Assembly (NCBI GenBank): GCA_030532225.1
Contig: JAUNLQ010000002.1
Span: 124,001-188,000, forward strand
Direction: 5' to 3'
Length of the DNA: 64,000 nucleotides
Origin: Bacillota bacterium
GTDB taxonomy: Bacteria > Bacillota > Clostridia > Tissierellales > Peptoniphilaceae
The number at the start of each line of letters is the position of its first letter. Position 1 is the stretch's first letter. Shown here piece by piece: positions 14,963-24,756 of the stretch. Below the pieces are notes generated by a model. That model was not told where the DNA came from, did no database searches, and was given only the letters and a program-made list of their open reading frames with translations. The position numbers were made by a program, and so were the translations under genes.

Positions 14963-17665
14963 TTATTTATTTTTCTTGTTGGCAATAACTTTTGAAATTT
15001 CTCCCATTACTAGTGGTAAGAAGGCACATGGTATTACTACAAACCAACCGTCTGAGTGGATTGGAAGTGTGTCGAACAAGTCTGCTAACACTGGCACATA
15101 TAATACTGCTAGCATTAAGGCGAAGGATATTACAGTGGCTACTACTAATTTCATATTAGAAAATATTCCTAAATGCCAAACTGTGTACTTGTCTGATCTT
15201 GCTGTATAAGATCTTAGAAGCTCTGCTAAAATCAAGGTTACAAAGGCCATTGTTCTAGCTCCATTTAGGTTGTCTCTACCATAATGTTCTAAGCCAAACC
15301 AGAAGGCTACTAGGGTTGCAATTGTTATTGCTATTGACTGAACTGCAATAATTCTTCTAGCAGTCTTGTCAACTATTGGTTCTCCAGCTTTTCTTGGTGC
15401 TTGGTCCATTATGTCTTCTTCTCCAGGCTCTACTCCTAGGGCCATAGCTGGGAAGGAGTCAGTTACAAGATTTAGCCAAAGTAGTTGTTTTGGTGTAAAT
15501 GGTACTGGTAGCTTGAAGATTATAGCTAAGAATACTACTAATACTTCACCAATGTTACATGATAGTAAGAAGGATACAAATTTCTTTATGTTGGAATAAA
15601 TTATTCTACCTTCTTCTACTGCTGAAACAATTGTAGCAAAGTTGTCATCTGTTAAAATTACTTCTGCAGTGTTTTTGGCTACGTCTGTTCCTGTTATTCC
15701 CATGGCTATACCAATGTCTGCCTTCTTAATGGCAGGAGCGTCATTAACTCCGTCTCCAGTCATGGCTGTTATGGCGCCATTTTCCTTTAAGGCTGTTACT
15801 ATTTGTACCTTGTTTTCTGGAGAAACCCTAGCAAAGATTCTCTTAGTCTTTACAACTTCTCTTATTTCTTCTGGGCTCATAGAGTTTAGTTCCCTGCCCA
15901 TTATGGCTTGGTCTTCACTTTCTGCTATACCTAAGTCTTCTCCTATGGCATAGGCTGTGTCTAGGTAGTCTCCTGTAATCATTATAGGCACAATGCCTGC
16001 TGTTTTACATTGTTTTATAGCATCCTTTACTTCTGGTCTAGCTGGGTCAATCATACCTGTTAGACCTACAAAAACCATGTCTTTTTCAACATAATCAGAG
16101 TTAAGGTCAGCTTCTTCAGGTAGGCTGTCCCATTTCTTATAAGCATAGGACAAAACTCTTAGTGCTGATCTTGCAAAGGTCTTGTTCATTTCTAGAACTT
16201 GGTTTTTTAAGTCTTCTGTAAAGTCTACTTCTTTGCCATCTAATAAGATTTTAGATGATCTGGAAATTATTATATCTGGTGCTCCCTTGGTCAGTGATCC
16301 ATAAGCCTGGCCTACAAAATTTTCGTGGAAGGTGGTCATCATCTTCCTGGCTGAGTCAAATGGTATTTCACTTAGTCTTGGGTGCTTTTCATTTAGGTCT
16401 TCTTGGTTAATGCCAGCTTTTTCAGAAAATGTTAATAAGGCTCCTTCTGTTGGGTCCCCAATCATTTCATAGCCACTTTCAACTTCTTTTAAGTCAGCAT
16501 CATTTACTAATGTAGAAATGCCCATTAAAAGTTTTAGCTCTTCAAAGTCTTCTGGATTAACTTCAGATCCTTCAAGGCTAAAGTTTCCTACTGGCTCATA
16601 ACCTGTTCCACTTACTTCGATTACTTGGCCATTAACATAGGCCTTAGTAACTGTCATTTGGTTTTGGGTAAGGGTTCCTGTTTTGTCTGAACAAATTACA
16701 GTAGTTGTTCCTAAGGTTTCTACTGCTAGTAGTTTCTTAACTATGGCGTTTTTGTCTGCCATTCTGCCCATACCTAAGGACAAGACTATAGTTACTATAG
16801 CTGGAAGTCCTTCTGGAATAGCTGCAACTGCTAGTGATATAGAAATAAGTAAAGTTTCTAATAGGTCCATCTTATAAAGTAGACCAACAGCAAATACTAT
16901 GGCAGAAATTACTATAACTAAGATTCCTAGAGACTTGGAAAGTCCTGCTAGTTTCTTTTGTAGTGGTGTTTGTTCATCATCATAGGCAAGTAAGGAAGAT
17001 GCAATCTTTCCTATTTCTGTTTCCTTACCAGTAGATGTAACAAGGCCTCGGCCCCTACCATAAGTAACTATAGTTGAAGAATGGCCTATATTTTCTCTGT
17101 CCCCAATTTCCATTTCCCCATCATAAATAGCTTCTGCATATTTTTCAACTGGGACAGACTCTCCTGTTAAAGAAGACTCATCAATTTTTAAGTTAGTTGA
17201 AGATATTATTCTTATATCTGCTGGAACAATAGAACCAGTTTCTAAGATTACAATATCTCCAGGCACTACCTTAGTTGATTCAATTTCTGTTATCTTTCCA
17301 TCACGAATTACCTTAGCATGAGGGGCACTCATTTTTTGTAGGGCCTCAATAGCTGCTTCAGCCTTACCTTCTTGGTAAACACTAAGAACAGAATTAATTA
17401 CAACAATTGCTAAGATTATAAAGGTATCCTCAATTTCTCCAACAAAGGCAGAAATTATAGATGCTGCAATTAGAATCAAAATCATAGGGTCCTTAAATTG
17501 GTCTATGAATTTTGCAAAGAGGGATTTTTTCTTTCCCTGGTCTAACTCATTTTTCCCATACTTTTCTAAGCGACTCTGGGCCTCTTGAGAAGACAGGCCG
17601 CTTTTTTCGTCAGAATTCAGTTGAGAAAGAGCATCTTGGATACTATAGTTGTACCAATTTTTCAT
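14963..17665 (-). CDS. P-type cation ATPase (Ca2+/Mn2+ exporter type)
   Basis: 900 residues. GGAGG lies inside the first codons of the longest frame, so the ATG at 17665 (MKNWYNYSIQDALSQL) is the likely start. P-type landmarks: TGES at 168-171, phosphorylated Asp327 in SDKTGTLT, and GDGVNDAPAIKKADIGIAMG. Membrane-site motifs PEGLPA (helix M4, about 284-289) and NLVTDSFPAMALG (helix M6) match SERCA/PMCA-like Ca2+ pumps. Because a Mn2+ riboswitch of the yybP-ykoY class lies in the leader, export of Mn2+, with or without Ca2+, is the best guess, as for L. lactis YoaB. Monocistronic. Confidence 0.93.
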   Translation of the reverse strand: MKNWYNYSIQDALSQLNSDEKSGLSSQEAQSRLEKYGKNELDQGKKKSLFAKFIDQFKDPMILILIAASIISAFVGEIEDTFIILAIVVINSVLSVYQEGKAEAAIEALQKMSAPHAKVIRDGKITEIESTKVVPGDIVILETGSIVPADIRIISSTNLKIDESSLTGESVPVEKYAEAIYDGEMEIGDRENIGHSSTIVTYGRGRGLVTSTGKETEIGKIASSLLAYDDEQTPLQKKLAGLSKSLGILVIVISAIVFAVGLLYKMDLLETLLISISLAVAAIPEGLPAIVTIVLSLGMGRMADKNAIVKKLLAVETLGTTTVICSDKTGTLTQNQMTVTKAYVNGQVIEVSGTGYEPVGNFSLEGSEVNPEDFEELKLLMGISTLVNDADLKEVESGYEMIGDPTEGALLTFSEKAGINQEDLNEKHPRLSEIPFDSARKMMTTFHENFVGQAYGSLTKGAPDIIISRSSKILLDGKEVDFTEDLKNQVLEMNKTFARSALRVLSYAYKKWDSLPEEADLNSDYVEKDMVFVGLTGMIDPARPEVKDAIKQCKTAGIVPIMITGDYLDTAYAIGEDLGIAESEDQAIMGRELNSMSPEEIREVVKTKRIFARVSPENKVQIVTALKENGAITAMTGDGVNDAPAIKKADIGIAMGITGTDVAKNTAEVILTDDNFATIVSAVEEGRIIYSNIKKFVSFLLSCNIGEVLVVFLAIIFKLPVPFTPKQLLWLNLVTDSFPAMALGVEPGEEDIMDQAPRKAGEPIVDKTARRIIAVQSIAITIATLVAFWFGLEHYGRDNLNGARTMAFVTLILAELLRSYTARSDKYTVWHLGIFSNMKLVVATVISFALMLAVLYVPVLADLFDTLPIHSDGWFVVIPCAFLPLVMGEISKVIANKKNK

Positions 17666-17681
17666 CATTTCCTCCATAAAT

Positions 17682-17716
17682 AAAAAATAACCTAAGCTTA
17701 GACGACTAAACTCAGG
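17682..17716 (-). terminator. Riboswitch-controlled terminator
   Basis: On the minus-strand RNA the 3' edge of the aptamer, CCUGAGUUUAG, pairs with CUAAGCUUAGG over 11 bp (two G-U pairs) with a UCGU loop, followed by UUAUUUUUU and then the Shine-Dalgarno site. Because the 5' arm begins with the CCU that closes the aptamer, metal binding should prevent this hairpin and switch the gene on. Confidence 0.75.
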
Positions 17717-17798
17717 TCTTGCAAACGTGGAATACGTGCTTAGCCGGAATAATAATTCGTACTGACGACTAAACTTTTTATGCTACTCCCCTTCATTC
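17706..17798 (-). promoter_or_regulatory. yybP-ykoY manganese riboswitch aptamer
   Basis: Minus strand, in order: GGGGAGTAGC (complement of 17782-17791), CGTCAGTACG, CCGGCT and GCAAGACC (complement of 17715-17722). These are the conserved blocks of the yybP-ykoY class, whose loops L1 and L3 join around Mn2+. It stands directly before the P-type ATPase gene, the classic target of this riboswitch. Confidence 0.9.
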
Positions 17799-17902
17799 AC
17801 TATGATTATACCACAATATTCTTATATATAACATAAATTTTACATTTAATTTCTTTTATTTCCTTGGATTTTTGGGCATAATTCCCATGGAAGGTGATTA
17901 TA

Positions 17903-18802
17903 ATGAAATACTCAATAGTTGATATTGGATCTAATACAATTAGACTTCAAATCTACGAAGTTGACGAAAATGGAAACATAGATTCCCTAATGAACAAGAA
18001 GACCTTTGCTGGTCTTTCATCCTATGTTGAAAATGGTCTTATGACCAAAAAGGGTGCAGACAAATTAGTAAATATTTTAAACAACTTTATCTATATATCT
18101 AACCACTTTAAAATAGAAAATCTCCACTTATTTGCAACAGCTGCCCTTCGTAATGCTACTAACAGGGAGCAAATTCTATCCTATGTTGAAGACCAAGTTG
18201 GCCACAAAATCGACCTCCTTTCAGGCAAGGAAGAAGCCAGACTTGGTTATTTAGGTATCCAAGAAGACTACAACATTTCCAATGGTTACATTGTAGATAT
18301 TGGTGGTGGATCTGTTGAAATCTCTTTAGTTGAAAATAATAAAGTTGTCTATGCAACATCTCTTACTAATGGGGCTCTTTCCTACTACAAAGAATACTCA
18401 TCTGGAATTTTCCCAAAGAAAAAAGAAGCTCTTGCTATTAAAAAGGCTATTATTGCTGACTTGGAAAGAGAAGGAGTTAAAAGATTTAAAAAAAGCCTGC
18501 CAATTTATGGCCTAGGAGGAACGATTAGAGCCTGTGGAAACATTAGCCAAGAATACTTCGATCTTCCTTCTAATAGACACTTGTACAAGGACTCAATAAG
18601 AACCTTAAAAAAAGAGTTGCAAGATACAAAAGCCCCACTAATAAAAACAGTTTTGCAAGTTGTGCCAGAAAGAATTCACACTATAGGACCAGGGGCCATA
18701 GTTCTTTATGAAATATTTAGATACTTAAATGCCTCTGAACTATATATAAGCAAAAACGGTGTTAGAGAAGGTTATCTCAAAGACAAGGTGTCAAAAAACT
18801 AA
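17903..18802 (+). CDS. ppx: Exopolyphosphatase (Ppx/GppA family)
   Basis: 299 residues; the GTG at 17894 lies inside the GGAAGG site region, so ATG at 17903 is used. The ASKHA phosphatase motifs are clear: IVDIGSNTIRLQIYEV at the N-terminus, LFATAALRNATNREQ near residue 75, and IVDIGGGSVEISLV near residue 133. This short form lacks the HD-like C-terminal domain of long Ppx proteins. It removes terminal phosphate from polyphosphate or from pppGpp. The stop is 15 bp before ppk1, so synthesis and breakdown of polyphosphate are encoded together. Confidence 0.92.
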   Translation: MKYSIVDIGSNTIRLQIYEVDENGNIDSLMNKKTFAGLSSYVENGLMTKKGADKLVNILNNFIYISNHFKIENLHLFATAALRNATNREQILSYVEDQVGHKIDLLSGKEEARLGYLGIQEDYNISNGYIVDIGGGSVEISLVENNKVVYATSLTNGALSYYKEYSSGIFPKKKEALAIKKAIIADLEREGVKRFKKSLPIYGLGGTIRACGNISQEYFDLPSNRHLYKDSIRTLKKELQDTKAPLIKTVLQVVPERIHTIGPGAIVLYEIFRYLNASELYISKNGVREGYLKDKVSKN

Positions 18803-18817
18803 ACTAAGGAGGAACTT

Positions 18818-21097
18818 ATGACTGAAGACAGAAGCAATCTTTCCCAAAGGCTGAGAAATGAAGATGAATTTAAGCAAGAAATTTTAAGCAAGGACCAAAG
18901 AAAACAATCTAAGGATATTTTCAAGTATTCTAAAAACAGAGAGCTGTCCTGGCTGAATTTTAATAAGAGAGTTTTGGAAGAGGCCTTGGACCCTGCTACT
19001 CCTGATTTTGAGTCCTTAAAATTTATTAGTATTTTCACTTCTAACTTTGAAGAGTTTTATAGGGTTAGAGTTGGTTCTTTAACAGATTTAACTTATTTGT
19101 TTAACAAGAAGATCGACAACAAAACTGGCATGTCGCCAGAAGATCAGCTAGATGCCATTTACCAAGCAACTAAGCCCCTACTTAAAGAAAAGGACCAAAT
19201 CTACCAAGAGGTAATGGACCAACTTGCCAAGTCTAATATTTTTGACTTGGATTTTTCTGACCTTACAAAAAAAGAAAAGAAATACGTTTCTGACTACTAT
19301 GAAGATTATGTTAAGCCTGTTTTGTCTCCTCAAATTATAGACCACAGACACCCCTTTCCTTTTATAGAAAACAACAGCTTGTCAATTATTTTAGAGCTTA
19401 AGGAAAAAGAAAGGGACACCTATGCCCTAGTGCAAATTCCTGAAAAAGTAAAAAGATTTATTAATCTTAACAGAGAAGAAGGCATAGCCATAATAAGAAT
19501 AGAAAATATTATTAAGGCCCACATAGATTCAACTTTAGCCAACTATGATGTGAAAAAAGCCTATGTTTTCAAAGTAACTAGAAATGCAGATATAAATATT
19601 GAAGACTACCTAGAAGAAGATGAAGATGTTTATAAGAAAAAAGACTACAAAAACTTTATGAAAACCATCTTAAAGAAAAGATCAAGGCTGCAAGTTGTAG
19701 ACTTGGTTTCTAACGAAGCCTTGCCTAAGAATTTAGAAAGCTTTCTAGTTGAAAACTTGGAAATTTCTTCTAAACAAGTTTTTGTAAGCTCTGCTCCTTT
19801 GATTATGGACTATGTTTTTACCTTAGAAGACCTTCTTAGAGAAAAATCCTTGGACTCTCTTTTGTATCCAAGCTTTAGTCCCCAAAAAAATCCTATGATA
19901 AATGAAAACAAGGGCCTTATTGACCAAGTTTTGGAAAAAGATTTTTTATTCATTTATCCTTATGAGGATGTTGGCCAGTTTATTCAACTTTTGGACCAAG
20001 CAGCTACTGACCCCCGGGTCTTTTCTATAAAAATTACCATCTATAGGCTTGCCAAAAACTCTAAAATAGTTAGAAGCCTTCTTAAGGCCTTGGACAATGG
20101 CAAGGAAGTAACAGTAGTAATGGAACTTCAGGCTAGGTTTGATGAAGAGTCTAATATAAACTATTCTGATGTTTTGTTAGAGGCTGGTTGTAACATTATT
20201 TATGGCGTTGAAGGCTACAAGGTCCACTCTAAGGTTGTACAAATTAGCCTAGAAGACCAAGGCCAAATAAAATACATTAACCAAATTGGCACAGGCAACT
20301 ATAACGAAAAAACTTCAAAACAATATTCAGACCTAAGTTTGCTTACAGCTGATCCAAGAATTTCCACAGATGTAAGTAACCTATTTAAAAACCTAAATAT
20401 TGGCAATGTTAAAGGCTATTATGAAAATCTTTTAGTGTCTCCAGTTTCTTTTAAGGTTAGGATTACAGACCTAATAGAAAAAGAAATCGCCAAGGGCAAG
20501 GAAGGAAGAATTTTCTTTAAATTTAATTCCTTTACTGACAAGGACCTAATGATAAAACTAAGCCAGGCTTCTATGGCTGGTGTCCAAGTTAGACTTATAA
20601 TTAGGGGAATTTCTTGCCTAAGGCCACAGGTTCCAGGCTATACTGACAATATTGAAATTAGATCTATAGTAGGTAGATACTTGGAACATCCAAGGATTTA
20701 TATCTTTGGCCAGGGGCCAGACAGCCAGGTCTTTATTGGTTCAGCTGACTTAATGACTAGGAACACTGAAAAAAGAGTGGAAGTTGCCAGTCCAATTTAT
20801 GACCCTGAAATCAAAGAAAAAATCATAGCCTATATGGAAGGCCAATGGGCTGACAATACTAAGGCTAGACTGATGAACGCCCAAGGATCCTACGACCAGG
20901 TCCCAAATCCTGACAATAATGAAGCTATCAGCTCCCAAGATTCTTGTATGGCCAAGGCTATTTCCAACTATGAAAATATGACCCGCCAAGAAAAAGAATC
21001 TATAAAAGAAAAGGACCACAAGGAAGCAGACCCAGCTGAAGAAAAATCTTTGTGGCAAAGTATTGTGGATTTTTTTGCAAGGCTTTTTAGTAAATAA
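18818..21097 (+). CDS. ppk1: Polyphosphate kinase 1
   Basis: 759 residues. PPK1 adds ATP gamma-phosphate to polyphosphate chains through a phosphohistidine. Seen: NRELSWLNFNKRVLEEA (N domain, about residue 40), the phospholipase D-like VHSKVVQI near residue 470 holding the phosphorylated His, the QIGTGNYNEKTSKQYSDL segment, and SADLMTRNTEKRVEV near residue 645. A non-conserved charged tail (about 700-759), ending WQSIVDFFARLFSK, is an amphipathic helix that could touch the membrane. AAGGAGGAACTT precedes ATG. Second gene of ppx-ppk1. Confidence 0.95.
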   Translation: MTEDRSNLSQRLRNEDEFKQEILSKDQRKQSKDIFKYSKNRELSWLNFNKRVLEEALDPATPDFESLKFISIFTSNFEEFYRVRVGSLTDLTYLFNKKIDNKTGMSPEDQLDAIYQATKPLLKEKDQIYQEVMDQLAKSNIFDLDFSDLTKKEKKYVSDYYEDYVKPVLSPQIIDHRHPFPFIENNSLSIILELKEKERDTYALVQIPEKVKRFINLNREEGIAIIRIENIIKAHIDSTLANYDVKKAYVFKVTRNADINIEDYLEEDEDVYKKKDYKNFMKTILKKRSRLQVVDLVSNEALPKNLESFLVENLEISSKQVFVSSAPLIMDYVFTLEDLLREKSLDSLLYPSFSPQKNPMINENKGLIDQVLEKDFLFIYPYEDVGQFIQLLDQAATDPRVFSIKITIYRLAKNSKIVRSLLKALDNGKEVTVVMELQARFDEESNINYSDVLLEAGCNIIYGVEGYKVHSKVVQISLEDQGQIKYINQIGTGNYNEKTSKQYSDLSLLTADPRISTDVSNLFKNLNIGNVKGYYENLLVSPVSFKVRITDLIEKEIAKGKEGRIFFKFNSFTDKDLMIKLSQASMAGVQVRLIIRGISCLRPQVPGYTDNIEIRSIVGRYLEHPRIYIFGQGPDSQVFIGSADLMTRNTEKRVEVASPIYDPEIKEKIIAYMEGQWADNTKARLMNAQGSYDQVPNPDNNEAISSQDSCMAKAISNYENMTRQEKESIKEKDHKEADPAEEKSLWQSIVDFFARLFSK

Positions 21098-21149
21098 ATT
21101 TACTTTTATAGAAATATTTTCTTAGTTTTTTAATTTTCTTAAAATTTTC

Positions 21150-21178
21150 TTGCTAATTTTCTACTTTTTCTATATAAT
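21150..21178 (+). promoter_or_regulatory. Promoter of asnA
   Basis: TTGCTA, 17-bp spacer, TATAAT, about 30 bp before the start codon. Confidence 0.6.
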
Positions 21179-21209
21179 TTTAAGTAATTTTAAAAAGAAG
21201 AGGTAGAAA

Positions 21210-22217
21210 ATGGCATTAATATTACCAAAGGGCTATGACCCGATTTTAGATACAAGACAAACCCAAGAAGCTATAAAATTTATTAGAGACTTGTTCCAAA
21301 AAGAGTTCGGCAGACAAATGAACCTAGAAAGGGTATCTGCCCCTCTTTTTGTGGAAAAATCTTCTGGTTTAAATGACAATCTTTCTGGAGTAGAAAGGCC
21401 TGTTCGCTTTGATATCAAAGACATTGAAAGAGAAGACATTGAAGTTGTCCAATCTCTGGCAAAATGGAAAAGACTGGCCCTAAAAGAATATGGCTACCAA
21501 GTTGGCCAAGGCATCTATACTAATATGAATGCCATTAGAAGAGACGAAGACTTAGACAATCTCCACTCTTGCTATGTAGACCAATGGGACTGGGAAAAAG
21601 TAATTAGCAAGGACCAAAGGACCAAGGAAACCCTTAGAGATGCTGTAAGGACTATCTTTAAAGTTATTAAGCACCTGGAACATGGTGTTTGGTACAAGTA
21701 TCCCCAAGCTGTTAATAAGTTAGCTGATGAAATAGTCTTTATTTCTTCAGAAGAACTTTTACAAAAATATCCTGACAAAAGTCCTAAGGAAAGAGAAAAT
21801 CTTATAGCCAAGGAATATGGCTGTGTCTTTATAGAAGAAATTGGCGGAGACCTATCTAACGGCCAGCCCCACGATGGCAGGGCACCTGACTATGACGACT
21901 GGACCTTAAATGGAGATATTCTTTTCTGGTTCCAGCCCCTGGAATGTGCCATGGAAATTTCATCTATGGGCATTAGAGTTGATGAGGAAGCCCTAGAAAA
22001 ACAGCTGGAAATTTCCAACTGCCAAAATAGAAAGTCCTTTACTTATCACAAGGCTCTGTTAAATGGAGACCTACCTTATACTATAGGTGGAGGTATAGGC
22101 CAGTCTAGGCTCTGCATGCTTCTTCTAAACAGGGCCCATGTTGGCGAAGTCCAAGCCTCAATTTGGCCTAAGGATATGAGAAAAACTTGCAAGGACCACA
22201 AAATAATACTTTTATAA
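21210..22217 (+). CDS. asnA: Aspartate--ammonia ligase (asparagine synthetase A)
   Basis: 335 residues, normal for AsnA, a class II aminoacyl-tRNA synthetase-like enzyme that makes asparagine from aspartate, ammonia and ATP. Matches include RQTQEAIKFIRDLFQKEF at the start, VDQWDWEKVI near residue 125, and the ending YTIGGGIGQSRLCMLLL that forms motif 3. AAGAAGAGGTAGAAA precedes ATG. It has its own promoter and terminator. Use of free ammonia fits an amino-acid fermenter with high ammonium. Confidence 0.96.
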   Translation: MALILPKGYDPILDTRQTQEAIKFIRDLFQKEFGRQMNLERVSAPLFVEKSSGLNDNLSGVERPVRFDIKDIEREDIEVVQSLAKWKRLALKEYGYQVGQGIYTNMNAIRRDEDLDNLHSCYVDQWDWEKVISKDQRTKETLRDAVRTIFKVIKHLEHGVWYKYPQAVNKLADEIVFISSEELLQKYPDKSPKERENLIAKEYGCVFIEEIGGDLSNGQPHDGRAPDYDDWTLNGDILFWFQPLECAMEISSMGIRVDEEALEKQLEISNCQNRKSFTYHKALLNGDLPYTIGGGIGQSRLCMLLLNRAHVGEVQASIWPKDMRKTCKDHKIILL

Positions 22218-22223
22218 ACTTTT

Positions 22224-22253
22224 AAGACTTGAGCCTGGACTCAAGTCTTTTTT
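22224..22253 (+). terminator. Terminator of asnA
   Basis: AGACTTGAG / CTCAAGTCT stem with T6. Confidence 0.88.
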
Positions 22254-22258
22254 GCCAT

Positions 22259-22285
22259 AAAAAAACTAAGTTACAAAAACTTAGT
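22259..22285 (-). terminator. Terminator of tdk
   Basis: Minus strand ACTAAGTT TTTGT AACTTAGT followed by TTTTTTTA. Confidence 0.82.
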
Positions 22286-22294
22286 CTTCTTGGC

Positions 22295-22906
22295 TTATTT
22301 TATTTCTAGGGAAATTTGATTTTTGTTTACTTCTCTTTCTTCCTCTTCTCTAACTTTCCTGTAACAAGACCTGCATAGGGGTTCGTATTCTGCTTCTGCC
22401 CCAATTAGGACCCTGTCTCCACCCTTTACCTTTCTATGAGAAACCCAGGCATCTACTCCACATTTGGTACAAACTGCATGGTGCTTGTTTACATAGTCTG
22501 CATAGGGCATTAGCTCCTTGACTATTTCAAAGGCTACTCCATTATAGTCCATGTCTAAGCCTGCTAGGACAACTGTAACTCCATGGTCCAAAATACTAAG
22601 TAGGCCCTGTCTTATGTCTTCAGCCTGGCCCTGCAAAAACTGTACTTCGTCTATGCCTATTACTTGGAGGTTTTTTTCTTCAACATCCTTTATTATCTGG
22701 TCTACTCCGTGTACACAAGTTGCTTCTAGGCCTTCTTCGTTATGAACAGTAATTTTCGTGCCCCCTCTTGTGTCTACTAGGGGCTTGTAGGCTCCTACCT
22801 TATAGCCTGCTATTTTAAATCTATTTAAGTCCTTTTTTAAACTAGATGTTTTTCCTGAAAACATTGATCCTGTATGAATTATCAGTTTACCTTTATATTG
22901 GTGCAT
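22295..22906 (-). CDS. tdk: Thymidine kinase, type II
   Basis: 203 residues. It phosphorylates thymidine for pyrimidine salvage. Walker A is HTGSMFSGKTSSLKK (about residues 11-25), Walker B-like VIGIDEVQFL (about 83-92), and the lid zinc site uses CTKCGVDAW with CRSCY (about 146-185). The substrate-binding ALVLAGLDMDY variant reads VVLAGLDMDYNG. AGGAAGTGAGAAA precedes ATG. Monocistronic with its own terminator. Confidence 0.96.
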   Translation of the reverse strand: MHQYKGKLIIHTGSMFSGKTSSLKKDLNRFKIAGYKVGAYKPLVDTRGGTKITVHNEEGLEATCVHGVDQIIKDVEEKNLQVIGIDEVQFLQGQAEDIRQGLLSILDHGVTVVLAGLDMDYNGVAFEIVKELMPYADYVNKHHAVCTKCGVDAWVSHRKVKGGDRVLIGAEAEYEPLCRSCYRKVREEEEREVNKNQISLEIK

Positions 22907-23064
22907 TTTCTCACTTCCTTATTTCTTATTATAAAAAAAATATTTTTATATTCAAGACTTGTAAAAGCTATCATCCTATGCTTTGAAATTTATTTATAAG
23001 CTTTTTCTTTAAATTCTCCACTTTCTAAGCTTTTATTTCATTAAAAATTTTTTTAAGAAAAATC

Positions 23065-23073
23065 TGCTATACT
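23065..23073 (+). promoter_or_regulatory. Extended -10 promoter
   Basis: TGCTATACT, about 20 bp before the hydantoinase-like start codon. Confidence 0.5.
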
Positions 23074-23091
23074 AAATATAGGAGGGATAAT

Positions 23092-24756
23092 ATGATTATA
23101 GGAATTGATGTTGGTGGAAGTAATATTGACGGTGTGTTGATTGAAGAAAAAAATATACTTAGACGAATAAAAAATCCAGTAGATAAGAATAATCTCTTTG
23201 GATCTATTAAGACTGTTCTTCTAGAATTAATTTCTGGACTTGATACAGAAAAAATCCAAAGAATAAACTTGTCCACTACCCTGTCTACAAATGCCATTAT
23301 AGAAAACAAAATCGAAAAAGTTCTAACTGTAATCCAAGAAGGACCTGGCATGAAAAATTCCTTTGACCAAATCCCCTATCTTGAAAGACTTGATGGTTAT
23401 GTGGACCATAGGGGCAAGCTAGTCAAGGACCTGGACTTGGACCAAGTGGAAAGACTTAAGGCCCAAGAAGCCTACAAGGACTTTTCCAGTTTGGCTATAG
23501 TTAGTAAATTTTCTACTAGAAATCCCCAGGCAGAAAATGCAATTTATGACAGACTTAAAGACCACTTTACTTATATTTCCCTAGGCCACAGTCTTTCTGG
23601 CAGACTTAATTTCCCAAGAAGGGTTTATTCTGCCTACTTAAATTCTGCTGTGTCCAAGGTTTTTCAAATCTTTGGCCAAAGTATAAGGGCTGTTCTTGAG
23701 GCAGAAAATATTAAGGCTCCCCTTTATATTTTAAAGGCAGATGGGGCCACAATGACCCTGGACCAGGCAATAACAAAACCTATAGAGTCAATTCTTTCTG
23801 GTCCTGCTGCATCTTTTATGGGAATTTCAGCCTTAGAAAGACCTAGGGGCGATGAAATTTATTTAGACATTGGTGGCACTACTACAGACCTTTTCTTTCT
23901 TGTTGATGGCAGCCCTCTTTATGAACCCTTAGGCATAGAAATTGCTGGCATGAAGACCTTGGTTAAGGGCCTTTATAGTTCTTCTCTAGGTCTTGGTGGC
24001 GACAGCTATGTTCAAGTCCAAGATGGAAAAATCCAAATCGGCCCCCAAAGAAAGGACAAGCCCCTGGCCCTAGGTGGAGCCTATCTCACTTTGACAGATG
24101 CTTTTAATGTTTTAGGTCTAGCTAGTCTTGGAGATCTGCATAAGTCCTGGGATGCTATAAAAGCTCTTGGAGGTCAAGAAGACCCTAAGGCCTTGGCAGA
24201 AAAAATTGTAGACCAAGCAGCAGCTATGATCTATGACCATGTGGCCAAGGACCTGGAAAAAATAAATTCCAAGCCCCTTTATACAGTAAGGGAGGTTTTG
24301 GAAAATAAAATTCTCCAACCTAGACAAATAAAAATAATTGGTGGCCCAGCCAAAGCCCTGGCCCCAGCCCTTGAAAAGAAATTTGGCCTAAAAACCCTTT
24401 GTCCTAAAGACTACCAAATAGCCAATGCTATTGGAGCCAGTTTGTCTAAGCCTACCTTTGAAGCAAATCTTCAGGCAGATACAAAAACTGGCCTAGTTAA
24501 TATTCCAGAGCTTAATCTTTATAAAAAAATTCCGAGCTCTTTTAAACTTGCAGATGGAGAAAAGGTGATTAAAGAAGAAATGCTAAAAAAAGCTGTCCAA
24601 GAAAATATCCAAGATCCTCAAGTGGAAATCTTAGAGGCAGCCTCCTTTAATATGGTTGATTATTATTCTTTTGGAAGAAATATTCGCATAAGGGCCCAGA
24701 TCCAAGGAGGCCTTTTGTACAAGTTGTGGAAAGAAGGTGCTGAAGATGACCAATAA
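23092..24756 (+). CDS. Hydantoinase/oxoprolinase family protein (HyuA-like)
   Basis: 554 residues, shorter than the roughly 680 of classical HyuA. The actin-like ATPase start IGIDVGGSNIDGVLIEEKNIL, the NLSTTLSTNAIIENK segment and the second phosphate loop IYLDIGGTTTDLFFLVDG near residue 260 show the Hydant_A_N and Hydantoinase_A halves. The family opens cyclic imides such as hydantoins or 5-oxoproline with ATP, usually with a HyuB partner; none is seen here. AGGAGGGATAAT precedes ATG. It overlaps the next gene by 11 bp, an HDAC-fold amidohydrolase, so both may act on the same amide substrate. Substrate unknown. Confidence 0.85.
   Translation: MIIGIDVGGSNIDGVLIEEKNILRRIKNPVDKNNLFGSIKTVLLELISGLDTEKIQRINLSTTLSTNAIIENKIEKVLTVIQEGPGMKNSFDQIPYLERLDGYVDHRGKLVKDLDLDQVERLKAQEAYKDFSSLAIVSKFSTRNPQAENAIYDRLKDHFTYISLGHSLSGRLNFPRRVYSAYLNSAVSKVFQIFGQSIRAVLEAENIKAPLYILKADGATMTLDQAITKPIESILSGPAASFMGISALERPRGDEIYLDIGGTTTDLFFLVDGSPLYEPLGIEIAGMKTLVKGLYSSSLGLGGDSYVQVQDGKIQIGPQRKDKPLALGGAYLTLTDAFNVLGLASLGDLHKSWDAIKALGGQEDPKALAEKIVDQAAAMIYDHVAKDLEKINSKPLYTVREVLENKILQPRQIKIIGGPAKALAPALEKKFGLKTLCPKDYQIANAIGASLSKPTFEANLQADTKTGLVNIPELNLYKKIPSSFKLADGEKVIKEEMLKKAVQENIQDPQVEILEAASFNMVDYYSFGRNIRIRAQIQGGLLYKLWKEGAEDDQ

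Noticed and set aside
17701-17779. Short direct repeat GACGACTAAACT (17701 and 17764)
   Set aside because: Both copies are arms of the Mn2+ riboswitch, not a mobile-element footprint.
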